NCBI RefSeq assembly: GCF_030077735.1
Contig: NZ_JASJEU010000003.1
Location: 343,243 to 407,242 of the forward strand
Source of the DNA: Gordonibacter faecis
GTDB taxonomy: Bacteria > Actinomycetota > Coriobacteriia > Coriobacteriales > Eggerthellaceae
Reading direction: 5' to 3'
Length of the DNA: 64,000 nt
The notes below the pieces were generated by a model, which was given only the letters and a program-made list of their open reading frames with translations, ran no database searches and had not been told where the DNA came from. Made by a program: the position numbers and the translations under genes. This document shows, piece after piece, positions 9,357 through 17,145 of this stretch (positions are counted from its first letter, which is position 1; each line of letters starts with the position of its first letter).

Positions 9357-9932
9357 ATGAAGAAGCTGCTCGCCGTAGTGGTGGCCGTGGCGCTGGTGGC
9401 CGTGGGTGTGGTTGGTACGCTGGCGTTTCAGCGCGCGTTCGAGCCCAGTGTCAAGCTGAGTTCCACGTCCATCCAAGAACAACTGACGAATGCGAGCGAG
9501 CTGGCCACCGCAAAGCTGGAATACCGCGGGCTCGTGCGCTACGAAAATGGTGAAATAGACTTCATTAATAAGAAGGGCTTCACCATGGTGTATGACGCCG
9601 AAATACGCGCCGGCGTCGATTTGTCGCAAGCCTCCGTCGATGTAAACGGTCACACTATCACCGTACGCCTGCCCGCCGCCCAGCTTCTCGGTGTTGAGAT
9701 TGACCCTGATTCGCTCGAGTTCTACGACTCCACATTCGCGCTATTCAACTGGGAAAACAAGCAGGACACCGCCGAGGCTCTGAAAGCCGCCCACTCCGAC
9801 GCCGAGGGCAAAGTAAACCAAACCGACATGCTCACCCAAGCCGACGAACAGGCACGCACCCTGGTAGAGAACCTCCTTCGCCCCTTCACGCAGGGCGAGC
9901 GCGCCTACACGCTTTCAATCGTCGCTGCCTAA
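9357..9932 (+). CDS. DUF4230 family membrane-anchored protein
   Basis: 191 residues, ATG start with a strong AAGGAGG site 6 bases upstream. One N-terminal hydrophobic segment (about residues 3-26) with no clear cleavage site suggests a membrane anchor with the rest outside the cell. The body (SSTSIQEQLTNASELATAKLEYRG, then YDAEIRAGVDLSQA and ITVRLPAAQLL) matches the pattern of DUF4230 proteins, whose function is not known. Monocistronic between the NYN gene and tRNA-Leu. Confidence 0.8.
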   Translation: MKKLLAVVVAVALVAVGVVGTLAFQRAFEPSVKLSSTSIQEQLTNASELATAKLEYRGLVRYENGEIDFINKKGFTMVYDAEIRAGVDLSQASVDVNGHTITVRLPAAQLLGVEIDPDSLEFYDSTFALFNWENKQDTAEALKAAHSDAEGKVNQTDMLTQADEQARTLVENLLRPFTQGERAYTLSIVAA

Positions 9933-9990
9933 TCGCGCACATTCTGCTATCATGTTCGCTGCGCTTTTTTTGAAGCGCACTCACAGCCGT

Positions 9991-10076
9991 GCGGGCGTGG
10001 CGGAATTGGCAGACGCGCCAGATTTAGGTTCTGGTACCCAAAAGGTGTGAAGGTTCAAGTCCTTTCGCCCGCACCA
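9991..10076 (+). tRNA. tRNA-Leu (anticodon TAG)
   Basis: Class II tRNA with a long variable arm. Acceptor GCGGGCG / CGCCCGC, discriminator A, CCA encoded. Anticodon stem CCAGA / TCTGG encloses TTTAGGT, giving TAG. The AT-rich accessory island begins right after its 3' end, the usual placement for an integration site. I looked for a second copy of the tRNA 3' end down to 15.5 kb and saw none. Confidence 0.95.
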
Positions 10077-10160
10077 TCAAAAACGGTACTTTTTAGTTTC
10101 TCTAATTAGGTGTAATAACCTAAAACCTTTTATCACCATCTAAGTCAACTGTTTCAGCTG

Positions 10161-11114
10161 TTAGTGCCGGAAGATAAACTGATAATGGTACTCAAAAAAG
10201 CTTCTGTCGAGCTCTTCTCTGTCGTAAAAAGGATGCCTATTGTGGTATTCGTTAGATGAGTCAATATGCTCTATTCGGCCACTTGAGGGATTTATCGCTA
10301 TACAGCCGTAGTCGAATTCGACATGATGTGTTGGGCATAGGACCATTATATTGCTTCTCACATCTGGACCATTATGCCCCGCTCCAAGCGGGCGTATATG
10401 ATGGCCCTCCGAATAGCTCCTTTTACTAGGCAATAAAATACTCTTTCCGCATATCTGACACACGTTTTTGTATTTGTCTTTTAGGTTTTTGCTAAGTTTA
10501 GTGTCTCTTACGCATCTTGTGACCGTTTGTGTAACCTTGGGAAGTCGTGAATCCTTCAAGATTTCTTCAGGCAGGGAGTCTTCTTCATTTTTTATTAAAA
10601 TGTTGTCAAATAATCCGACCCCATTCTCTTCTAAGTATTCTTTGATTAAGAAAAAGATTGCTTTAGGAACTCTTGTTAAATATTTTTGGGCTACTCCTCG
10701 GTTTTTGGTATAAAAAGAATCGAAGTCTTTTGGAAGGCTATCCCATCTTTCTTGAATGAATGTCATTAGTTCCAGCTTGTTCTCAAATTCGCTAAACCCA
10801 ATTAGCGGAATCTTGTAGTAGTGTGTATACCCGTTTTCTTTGGCCCATTTGCCGGGAATAGTGGGCTCATCGTCAGTTTCGATGTATCCGCCGCCAGCTA
10901 TCGAGATTCCCGCAAAATGCTGCATACCTTCTTTCAGACAGCTGATTATTAGATCACCCTGTTGGACCTCGCGCATCACATTCCAGCGATCGCGACCGTC
11001 TCTGGAGCACGATGGGCTCCAGAGACACGTCCCAAATTCCCATCCATATCCACCATGTATTCGGTTAGTGAGCTCAATAAATACTGAGTGTTCTTCTAAA
11101 TAGGTTAAATCCAT
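10161..11114 (-). CDS. EVE-like/HNH endonuclease, probable modification-dependent restriction enzyme
   Basis: 317 residues. The N-terminal half (about 35-120) resembles a PUA-fold EVE domain, with the GDLIISC strand followed by HFAGISIAGGGY; such domains read modified bases. The C-terminal part (about 215-290) is an HNH nuclease: CQIC zinc pair, GHHIRPLG, then N-x-M-V-L-C-P-THH-x-EFD. EVE-HNH combinations are known type IV restriction enzymes that cut DNA with modified cytosines. Low-GC codons contrast with the flanking core genes, so it was probably acquired. First gene of the island after tRNA-Leu and pointing toward it. HNH is certain; the reader-domain call is an inference. Confidence 0.82.
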   Translation of the reverse strand: MDLTYLEEHSVFIELTNRIHGGYGWEFGTCLWSPSCSRDGRDRWNVMREVQQGDLIISCLKEGMQHFAGISIAGGGYIETDDEPTIPGKWAKENGYTHYYKIPLIGFSEFENKLELMTFIQERWDSLPKDFDSFYTKNRGVAQKYLTRVPKAIFFLIKEYLEENGVGLFDNILIKNEEDSLPEEILKDSRLPKVTQTVTRCVRDTKLSKNLKDKYKNVCQICGKSILLPSKRSYSEGHHIRPLGAGHNGPDVRSNIMVLCPTHHVEFDYGCIAINPSSGRIEHIDSSNEYHNRHPFYDREELDRSFFEYHYQFIFRH

Positions 11115-11212
11115 TTGCCCTGCCTCTTGTTGTTAATAGCGAACAGTACAGAACTGACTACCGTGTTTCTTATACTAAATGCCTATTTTTTAAAAAGGTT
11201 CTGTATCACCAC

Positions 11213-12373
11213 TCAGACCACTCTTTTGCTCCTGCGTTCAAGTTCTGCTTCGATTTTCTTTATACGTGCTGGTGGCATGTTGGGGTTTTGACGCAAAATC
11301 TCAGCTGCTTCTTGAGCGAAGCCCTCCAAGGCGCTCGCATCAATCCAGGCGTAGTCTTGCAGAATGGCAAGCTGTTTTTCTGGATCTTTTGTATGAGCGA
11401 AAGGTTTTGCTTCGTATTCATAGTCGATGGGTGCATCCAACGAGGGCTTATCGCACCAGAGGCTATTTCCAGTGTCAAAAATGGGCGCTATCCGAGTAAA
11501 TTCCAGCGTTTCGACATTTCTAATAACACCGAAATTTCTCCAATGGCGATCAAAATTACCCAAAAGGTAGTCACAGACAAACATTTTGGAAAGTGTCTCA
11601 GTGATGTTCGCAAGCCCCAGTTTTTCGTAACAACTCACCAAGAACTGATAGTCGTTAATCGAGCTTGGCTTTTTATTGCTTGTTATAAGATGCCAAGCGG
11701 GAATGAGTTCTTCGTCATCTCTGAGCATATTTTCGCAGGCACAATAAATTCTGTTGGCCTCACTATAGAAGTCGTAAGAAACATACTCCTGCTCCTGCAA
11801 CAAACGGCGATGCAGATGCGTTGCGATAACTTCGTTATACACTTCTTGGTTGATAAAGCCGCTACCGCTTTTGACCAGGAGTCTTTTCCCCTCTTGAATA
11901 ACCCATTTCTTGTCGAGCGCCCCGTCAACCGTTGAATTAGGAGACATCAAATCAGGGTGGTCTTTCCAGCTAGAAGAATCCTGCCCTAACGTAATGAGTC
12001 CTAAATCGTCGGAAAAGTCATTGTCGAAGAAATTGATTTCATCCCACTTTTGTGGATTAGCTGGATCATTTATCCAGTAGCGATCGGACAGGGAAAGCCC
12101 GAAGTTTTTTTCCGCAAGAACAAGGGTGCTCTCAATTTTTAGCTTATCTTTCAGCTGGTTTATCTGCGCACGAGATGCAGGTATGGCGCGATTTTTCCAC
12201 CAATCGTTGACTCGCTTTCGCTCAACCTCGCCCCCAGGGTTGAATATGGCGAGGGGCGCGAAGTCAAGATGATGGATGTCCGTGATTTTGGCTATAGAAT
12301 GCGTTTCAAGGTCGTACTGGAAATCAAGCACCGGCCTATTTTTATTCATGAGGGTATATTCAATAATGCTCAT
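11213..12373 (-). CDS. Stand-alone HipA-like kinase
   Basis: 386 residues from ATG at 12373 (MSIIEYTLMNKNRPVLDFQYD). An AAGGAG site lies 10 bases upstream; the GTG three codons before it would sit on that site. A HipA-type fold is indicated by a nucleotide-binding loop-like LLVKSGSGF (near residue 165), the catalytic loop GNFDRHWRNFGVI (about 275-290) and the metal-binding segment IAPIFDTGNSLW. There is no HipB-type antitoxin next to it and no separate HipA N-terminal domain, like the single-gene HipA/CtkA-like kinases of gut bacteria. Substrate unknown; members of the wider family phosphorylate aminoacyl-tRNA synthetases or host proteins. Low-GC codon use; probably acquired with the island. 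Confidence 0.78.
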   Translation of the reverse strand: MSIIEYTLMNKNRPVLDFQYDLETHSIAKITDIHHLDFAPLAIFNPGGEVERKRVNDWWKNRAIPASRAQINQLKDKLKIESTLVLAEKNFGLSLSDRYWINDPANPQKWDEINFFDNDFSDDLGLITLGQDSSSWKDHPDLMSPNSTVDGALDKKWVIQEGKRLLVKSGSGFINQEVYNEVIATHLHRRLLQEQEYVSYDFYSEANRIYCACENMLRDDEELIPAWHLITSNKKPSSINDYQFLVSCYEKLGLANITETLSKMFVCDYLLGNFDRHWRNFGVIRNVETLEFTRIAPIFDTGNSLWCDKPSLDAPIDYEYEAKPFAHTKDPEKQLAILQDYAWIDASALEGFAQEAAEILRQNPNMPPARIKKIEAELERRSKRVV

Positions 12374-13070
12374 AAGCGCCACTCTCCTTATTATCGGAGT
12401 GCTCTCAGTTTAGATAAACCTATTTCAGTACGGTTCCTTCTGTCTTCAATTGTACCATTCGTCTAAAAATTCGCTGTTCAGACGACACGAAGCGCTATTA
12501 CGCTCGGTGAACATATAGTCTCGTCTTGCTAAGGGTTACCTTATCTTACGACGTGCAAAAATATTCCCAACCGTAGTGTTCATAAAATGAAGCGTGGTTC
12601 GTTATAAGATATAAAATATCAATTGCGTATTCGTTCATGTTTGAATAAACATACTACAGTAGCGTCCCGCCATCCCTTTACAACGCTTATCTTTCTAAGT
12701 ATGCTTCTAAAGGGATGCTCCATTTTTCGTAAAATCATTGAGAAGCTTGTTCTATAGTTTCAGGTTTGTCTCTCAACCAGATTATTTCATAATTCATCAA
12801 ATGCTTACTCTTCCTTAGTCATTCCAGGTCTACTTTTATCAGGGAGTAGTACTTGAGTGACCCCCCCCCTTAGACCAAACGTTTAGCAGACTCTTCCACC
12901 CACTCACAATCTCTGCATCGATTAATAATTGATTGCCAAAGGTCCGTATCTATGGATATAGCTTTCTGATCTGATGGCGTTATACCAAAAATTCTGATTT
13001 TGAAATATTGATACACTTTTAATTAGGTGGTGCTGTCGAAAAGTCTTATATGAGTAGCCATGAAAGAAAC
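12374..13070. other. AT-rich stretch, mostly without genes, in the accessory island
   Basis: About 700 bases of low-GC sequence between the HipA-like kinase and a tiny minus-strand gene. Both strands are full of stops. Two things stand out: a run of nine C at 12861-12869 and a 48-codon minus-strand frame at 12870-13016, listed separately. No tRNA, terminator or transposase remnant was recognised. Gene decay is likely. Confidence 0.5.
12870..13016 (-). CDS. Possible 48-residue remnant or micro-ORF
   Basis: GTG-initiated frame reading VYQYFKIRIFGITPSD and ending NRCRDCEWVEESAKRLV. Its composition looks protein-like (amphipathic, mixed charge, a C-x-x-C pair) in a region where other frames are broken quickly. 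There is no good ribosome site, so it is more likely a leftover of a larger gene than a complete gene. Its stop codon directly abuts a run of nine G on the coding strand. Confidence 0.25.
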   Translation of the reverse strand: MYQYFKIRIFGITPSDQKAISIDTDLWQSIINRCRDCEWVEESAKRLV

Positions 13071-13250
13071 TCAATTAGGTGTAAGAAATCCTTGTACTAG
13101 AAAGTTAACCGAAATTGGAATGATTAATCCGAGAAAGTACTTTAGAAATGATAATTTTGGCTTCTCTTTGCTATCCCCTTTCTCATCCTCTTTACTTGTA
13201 ATGCGAAAATTACTTTCAAATAAGAAAGAAAATTTGAACCCGAACTTCAT
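13071..13250 (-). CDS. 59-residue putative small membrane protein
   Basis: Starts at the ATG at 13250 (MKFGFKFSFLFESNFR) with a near-perfect Shine-Dalgarno AAGGAGGT 4 bases before it, the strongest in the island. Residues 17-33 are a highly charged Lys/Glu/Asp stretch (TSKEDEKGDSKEKPK) and residues 34-54 are one hydrophobic helix (LSFLKYFLGLIIPISVNFLV). That is the layout of a single-pass micro-protein. It is divergent from the CGNR zinc-finger gene. No family recognised; it could be a toxin, a membrane effector or a regulatory peptide. The overlapping plus-strand frame has no ribosome site and was rejected. Confidence 0.6.
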   Translation of the reverse strand: MKFGFKFSFLFESNFRITSKEDEKGDSKEKPKLSFLKYFLGLIIPISVNFLVQGFLTPN

Positions 13251-13380
13251 CAGCACCTCCTTTTTGCCTTCCATTTTTCACAAAGGGAAGTAATCCGTTG
13301 TGCCCATAACTTCTTTTACATTTCACATTATTTGAAGTACTCTGCAAAGGTGTTATTAGCAGTATATTTTGGAGAAGCAC

Positions 13381-14511
13381 ATGGAAAAAGAAATCCGTAG
13401 AATTGGGTTCGATGAAAGTATTGGCCAAATGATAGCGTCTTTTAAAGCAGACTATCATCGCGATTCTAATAGCATTTCTTTTGTATATGAACCTTTGGAT
13501 CGTGCCATAGATGACGTAAATGCTGACCTCGGTTCTTATATCTAATTAGCAAATTTGATAAGTCCCATTGTGGATTGGAATTTATTAGCTGGGGATATCG
13601 TTATGGTGAGCGGAAAAGAACAATGGGACAAACTTCTTCCTCCAGAATTTTTATACCCATCGCCGTTCGCCATTGGAAAAAGAGAAGAAATAATTGGTCT
13701 TGCGGAAAAAATTGGACCGCTATTGCCAGCTAAAATGGGCGAACCAATTGAAGAGATAATTAAAGAGGATGCTCTGCTATGGCAACAGGCAGCAAGCGAC
13801 CTTGCTTTTGCAATCAAATGTATTGGTGTTGTAGATGGAAGGGCTAAAGTAAATGTACTTGACTCTGATATTTTTATTTCAGTAGCTCTTAGGGAGAAAA
13901 AGGATCAACTGTTTAGAGTCACCAGGCCTTGGCTGGGTGGGATGCATAAAGGGTATTCTGAACACCTTGGAAGCTCAGCGCATACTTTTTCTCCGGAAGC
14001 GATGTATGAAGAAACTCCAGATGAATATTGGAACTCTTTTTGGCTGAAGAAGTCTTACGGAAAGAGCGAGGTGCAGTGTCTTGTAGTTGACTTACGTATC
14101 GAAGATATAAAACCGACACATAGTGAGTACTACCATCTTCGTCCAAGCCTTTTTTGGAAATTTTCTAAAGAGGATTGCTTGAAAATGATATCTGAAACCT
14201 TTAGGGCGATGACAAGCTGGTACACTCGCGGGATCAGATTCGACTGGTCGACTCCTTCCTATAGAAGCAAAGAAGCAATGGATGAACTCCATACCAAGAT
14301 ATTTGCTCCCGTTTTCAGAAATCCTCTTGAAAGATTTTGGTTCGATCTTAGTCAAGATGCTTCACGAGGTAAGCTGGGGGTATGTGCTCGTTGTGGACGC
14401 TATTTCTCTGCCGAGAACGAAAGAAAAGATAAGAAAAAGTACTGTTCCAAGGATTGCCAAGAACGAGCCAAAAGTGCCCGACAATATCGACGAAAAAAGG
14501 CTTTAAAATAG
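13381..14511 (+). pseudogene. CGNR-type zinc-finger protein gene interrupted by an in-frame stop
   Basis: The frame opens at ATG 13381 with GGAG 6 bases upstream, reads 54 codons (MEKEIRRIGFDESIGQ to DVNADLGSYI), meets TAA at 13543-13545, and continues in the same frame with no other stop to 14511. The downstream part (318 codons from TTG 13555) has no ribosome site at that TTG; an ATG at 13603 has only a weak one. The C-terminus is a clear zinc-binding motif, CARCGRYFSAEN then YCSKDCQERAKSARQYRRK, as in CGNR-finger proteins that are usually DNA-binding regulators. Best explained as one ~372-codon gene with a nonsense mutation, but a sequencing error, stop read-through or re-initiation are possible. 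Confidence 0.7.
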
Positions 14512-14619
14512 CCCACCCCCTTCTAAAATCGAAGCGTTAGCAACATTGTACCGTTCGATTTTCGTCACGTATTCCTCATGTCTCTTTGGTAGAATTATCT
14601 TGATACGAAGTGAGGAAAA

Positions 14620-14805
14620 ATGATTGATCAACAAATGGAAACTCACATCAAAGAAGCCTCAAGCTCACTCGAAGTTGAGGGACTTTATATGACAGATGTT
14701 GAAAAAGATAATCTGCGGAAGGTTCTTTCTGGTGAGTTTTCCTTTTCTGATCTGGTGTCACGCTATGTGACGGACGCCAAAAAGCTAGGCCGCAAGTATG
14801 CCTGA
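14620..14805 (+). CDS. VbhA/FicA-type antitoxin
   Basis: 61 residues, ATG start with GTGAGGAAA 5 bases upstream. It carries the Fic-inhibition motif [S/T]xxxE[G/N] as S16-LEV-E20-G21, then a short helical region (MTDVEKDNLRKVLSGEFSFSDLV) typical of VbhA antitoxins. The inhibitory helix is known to place its Glu against the Fic nucleotide site. Its stop overlaps the fic start by 8 bases, so both are translated together, with the antitoxin first as in classic TA modules. Confidence 0.88.
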   Translation: MIDQQMETHIKEASSSLEVEGLYMTDVEKDNLRKVLSGEFSFSDLVSRYVTDAKKLGRKYA

Positions 14806-15409
14806 CCGAGAGTACGATTACTCTTATGATAAGGATGATTCCTATCTCTATTCTGGAACCGATATCCTTGTCAACAATTTCGGGATTAGAGATCGTAAAG
14901 AATTATCCGACGTTGAGCGAGCAATCACCGGCGCAAAGCTTGTCGAGCTTGACATTCACCCTATTCCCGGAAGCTTTGATCTCAATCACCTCTGCGCGAT
15001 TCATGAAGCTCTTTTTATAGAGATTTATCCATGGGTGGGTAAAGTGCGAGCAAAGGGCTTTATTTCAAAGGGAAACAGCTTGTTTTGCGCCCCGGAGTTC
15101 ATCGTCCCGTACTCCGATGAATTGTTCGGCAAACTTAAAGCTGACCGATATCTCAAAGAACTTACCAGGGAAGAATTCATTAGAAAAATGGCTTACTACT
15201 GCGCCGAGATCAATGCCCTTCATCCTTTTCGGGAGGGCAACGGGAGAGCGCAGCGCGTTTTCGCTAACCAGCTAGCAAGAAACGCTGGTTGGGACCTGCA
15301 CCTCTACGACATAGATCCTGATGAATTATGCGAAGCCTATATAGAATCCATGCATGTAAGCACAAGTCATTTAGAACAGTTACTAGATCTCGTTATTCAA
15401 AAACGCTGA
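14798..15409 (+). CDS. fic: Fic-domain AMP-transferase toxin
   Basis: 203 residues, ATG start inside the end of the antitoxin gene. The complete catalytic motif HPFREGNGRAQR is at 142-153, with His142 as base and the Arg residues for phosphate binding. An N-terminal flap region and the SFDLNHLCAIHEALF helix match class I Fic toxins. Enzymes of this class AMPylate DNA gyrase and topoisomerase IV when freed from the antitoxin. Nothing in the motif looks inactivated. Last gene of the AT-rich island; the next gene (MFS) is high-GC. Confidence 0.92.
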   Translation: MPDREYDYSYDKDDSYLYSGTDILVNNFGIRDRKELSDVERAITGAKLVELDIHPIPGSFDLNHLCAIHEALFIEIYPWVGKVRAKGFISKGNSLFCAPEFIVPYSDELFGKLKADRYLKELTREEFIRKMAYYCAEINALHPFREGNGRAQRVFANQLARNAGWDLHLYDIDPDELCEAYIESMHVSTSHLEQLLDLVIQKR

Positions 15410-15429
15410 AATTATTTTGCTAGCACCGC

Positions 15430-16845
15430 TCACGCCTGTCTCGCCTCATGGGCTCTTTGTTGTGGAGCGCTTTGGTGTTTAATAAAGCGTGGGAGGGTTG
15501 ATGCTACGGCGGTGCCTATGAGGGCGGCGGCGAGGCACAGGGTGAATACGGCAGGTGCGCTGTCGACAAACGAGGTGCCAGCTGCGGCACCGCAGGCGGC
15601 TGAGCCTACCGTGCCGCCTACACCGCGGAAGAACAGAGCGAGTGACGTCGCCTTTCCCCTGTCGCGCGGCTCGACTGCCGTTTGGGCTGCGATGTTCGTC
15701 ATGGGCATATTCATGCCAATGCCAAGCCCCAGCACGGCCGACGAACAGGCAAGCTGCACCATCCCGGTGGATGGCCCCACGAGACACAAAAGCACCGCAC
15801 CAACACCCAGCACGAGAAACCCGACGCGGCTGATGGCGCGCATTCTCCCACACGCGCCGAACACGCGGCCCGCCGAGGCGCTCGCAATCACCAGTGCAAG
15901 CGTCATGGGGATGGTGGCCAGCGCCGACGTGGTCGACGACATCCCCATCCCCTCCTGTACAAACCGCGGCATGAACATAACCCCCACCAGCAAGGCGAAC
16001 TGCGAGCAGAAGCTCAACACGAGCGCGCCGTTCATCTGCGCGTGACGGAAGAACCGCAGAGGCACAATGGCATGCTCGCGTCGGCGCTCTACCAACACAA
16101 GAAGCGCGCACATCACGCCCGCAAGCGCGAGCAGCCCAAAAAACGGTACAGACCACCAGGAAAACACGCTTCCCGTCAGGCTAAATGCCAACGTAAGCGG
16201 CACTACTGCGCCTGTTGCGCACAGTGCTCCAGGAAGATCGAAGGCGTGCGCTTTATAGACCTGTTTGCCCGGGAGAAACCGCACCACCAGCACGAGTGCC
16301 ACCACGCTAAGCGGCACATTGACCAGGAAGATCCAGTGCCAACCCATCACATCGGCTATCAGTCCGCCTGCAAGGGGTCCGGCAATGCTGGCCAGGCCGT
16401 ACATGGACGAAATGATGCCCATGTACTTTCCACGCACGCGCGGCTCAAACAGTTCGGCCATCGCGATGAACACGCCCGCCTCCACCAGGCCGCCCCCCGC
16501 GCCCTGCACCGCGCGCCACAGCGTGAGCGTATCGAGGTTCGGCGACAGCGCGCAGCCCACCGACGCGAGCGCGAACACTGCAATGCCACTAGCGAACACC
16601 CGCTTGTGCCCGAAGCACGCGGCGCAAGCGCCACATAAGAGCGTCGCCAGCGTACAGGTGAGCAAATACGAGGTGAACGGCCACGTGTAGTGATCGAAAC
16701 TGCCCAGGGTGCCAGCAATTTTCGGCATGGCGGTGCTCACAATGGTGGCGTCAAGCGCGGCCATAAACAAGCTGAGGCCCAACCCCGCAAGCACCGCGAC
16801 GGTGGATCCTGCGGGTGCGGTTTTTTGGTGGTGCGAATGTTCCAT
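15430..16845 (-). CDS. MFS multidrug exporter, DHA2 (EmrB/QacA-like)
   Basis: 471 residues with about 14 hydrophobic segments. The N-terminus LSLFMAALDATIVSTAMPKI is the classic LDxTIVNVALP motif of drug:H+ antiporters, and the GHKRVF loop lies between helices 2 and 3. Predicted inner-membrane exporter of toxic compounds. Upstream at 16870-16884 is a 15-base operator identical, in reverse orientation, to one before the PadR gene, so PadR most likely represses this gene. A poor-quality ligand inference: bile or plant phenolics are common PadR-linked cues, but nothing here shows it. Confidence 0.9.
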   Translation of the reverse strand: MEHSHHQKTAPAGSTVAVLAGLGLSLFMAALDATIVSTAMPKIAGTLGSFDHYTWPFTSYLLTCTLATLLCGACAACFGHKRVFASGIAVFALASVGCALSPNLDTLTLWRAVQGAGGGLVEAGVFIAMAELFEPRVRGKYMGIISSMYGLASIAGPLAGGLIADVMGWHWIFLVNVPLSVVALVLVVRFLPGKQVYKAHAFDLPGALCATGAVVPLTLAFSLTGSVFSWWSVPFFGLLALAGVMCALLVLVERRREHAIVPLRFFRHAQMNGALVLSFCSQFALLVGVMFMPRFVQEGMGMSSTTSALATIPMTLALVIASASAGRVFGACGRMRAISRVGFLVLGVGAVLLCLVGPSTGMVQLACSSAVLGLGIGMNMPMTNIAAQTAVEPRDRGKATSLALFFRGVGGTVGSAACGAAAGTSFVDSAPAVFTLCLAAALIGTAVASTLPRFIKHQSAPQQRAHEARQA

Positions 16846-16869
16846 GAACTTTCTCCTATCGTTTATACT

Positions 16870-16884
16870 ACTATCAGTGATAGT
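16870..16884. promoter_or_regulatory. Predicted PadR operator before the MFS gene
   Basis: ACTATCA-G-TGATAGT, two perfect 7-base arms around one base, 24 bases upstream of the MFS start codon. The same 15-mer, inverted, precedes the padR gene (17698-17712). Confidence 0.75.
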
Positions 16885-16930
16885 TACTATCTGAAAAAGA
16901 AGCCGGGAGAAATCCGGCTTGTCTCTGAAA

Positions 16931-17063
16931 TTGTCATCCTGAGCGGAGCGAACGTAGTGAGCGTAGTCGAAGGATCCCGAGCGGTGCCAATCGGGAGACT
17001 TCCTGCTGGCGCCGCACGGGATCCTTCGACTATGCGCCTTCGGCGCTCCGCTCAGGATGACAA
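16931..17063. repeat. Palindromic repeat element (REP/MITE-like)
   Basis: 133 bases with imperfect inverted arms. The outer 20 bases (TTGTCATCCTGAGCGGAGCG) and an inner ~18 bases (TAGTCGAAGGATCCCG core) of the left arm recur as reverse complement on the right; the middle is unrelated. It can form one large hairpin in DNA or RNA. The motif TCATCCTGAGCG...GAAGGATCC is a widespread intergenic repeat in bacteria. No coding capacity. Confidence 0.8.
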
Positions 17064-17115
17064 CAGGTAGCGACTACGGTGCTCAGACAAAGGATTGTGG
17101 TTCATCTAAACGGTC

Positions 17116-17139
17116 CGAATGTTTCACGTGAAACATTCG
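17116..17139. promoter_or_regulatory. parS: parS centromere-like site
   Basis: A perfect 24-base palindrome whose central 16 bases, TGTTTCACGTGAAACA (17120-17135), equal the conserved chromosomal parS bound by ParB/Spo0J. It lies 6 bases after the end of the padR gene. parS sites usually cluster near the replication origin, so this suggests an origin-proximal position. A role only as a transcript-end hairpin is less likely since no T-run follows. Confidence 0.85.
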
Positions 17140-17145
17140 TTCGGG

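Noticed and set aside
13060..13293. Plus-strand 77-codon frame
   Set aside because: No ribosome site; overlaps the minus-strand micro-protein, which has a near-perfect one.
10077..15520. Direct repeat of the tRNA-Leu 3' end as attachment site
   Set aside because: Looked for the T-arm/acceptor sequence at the far end of the island; no copy seen.
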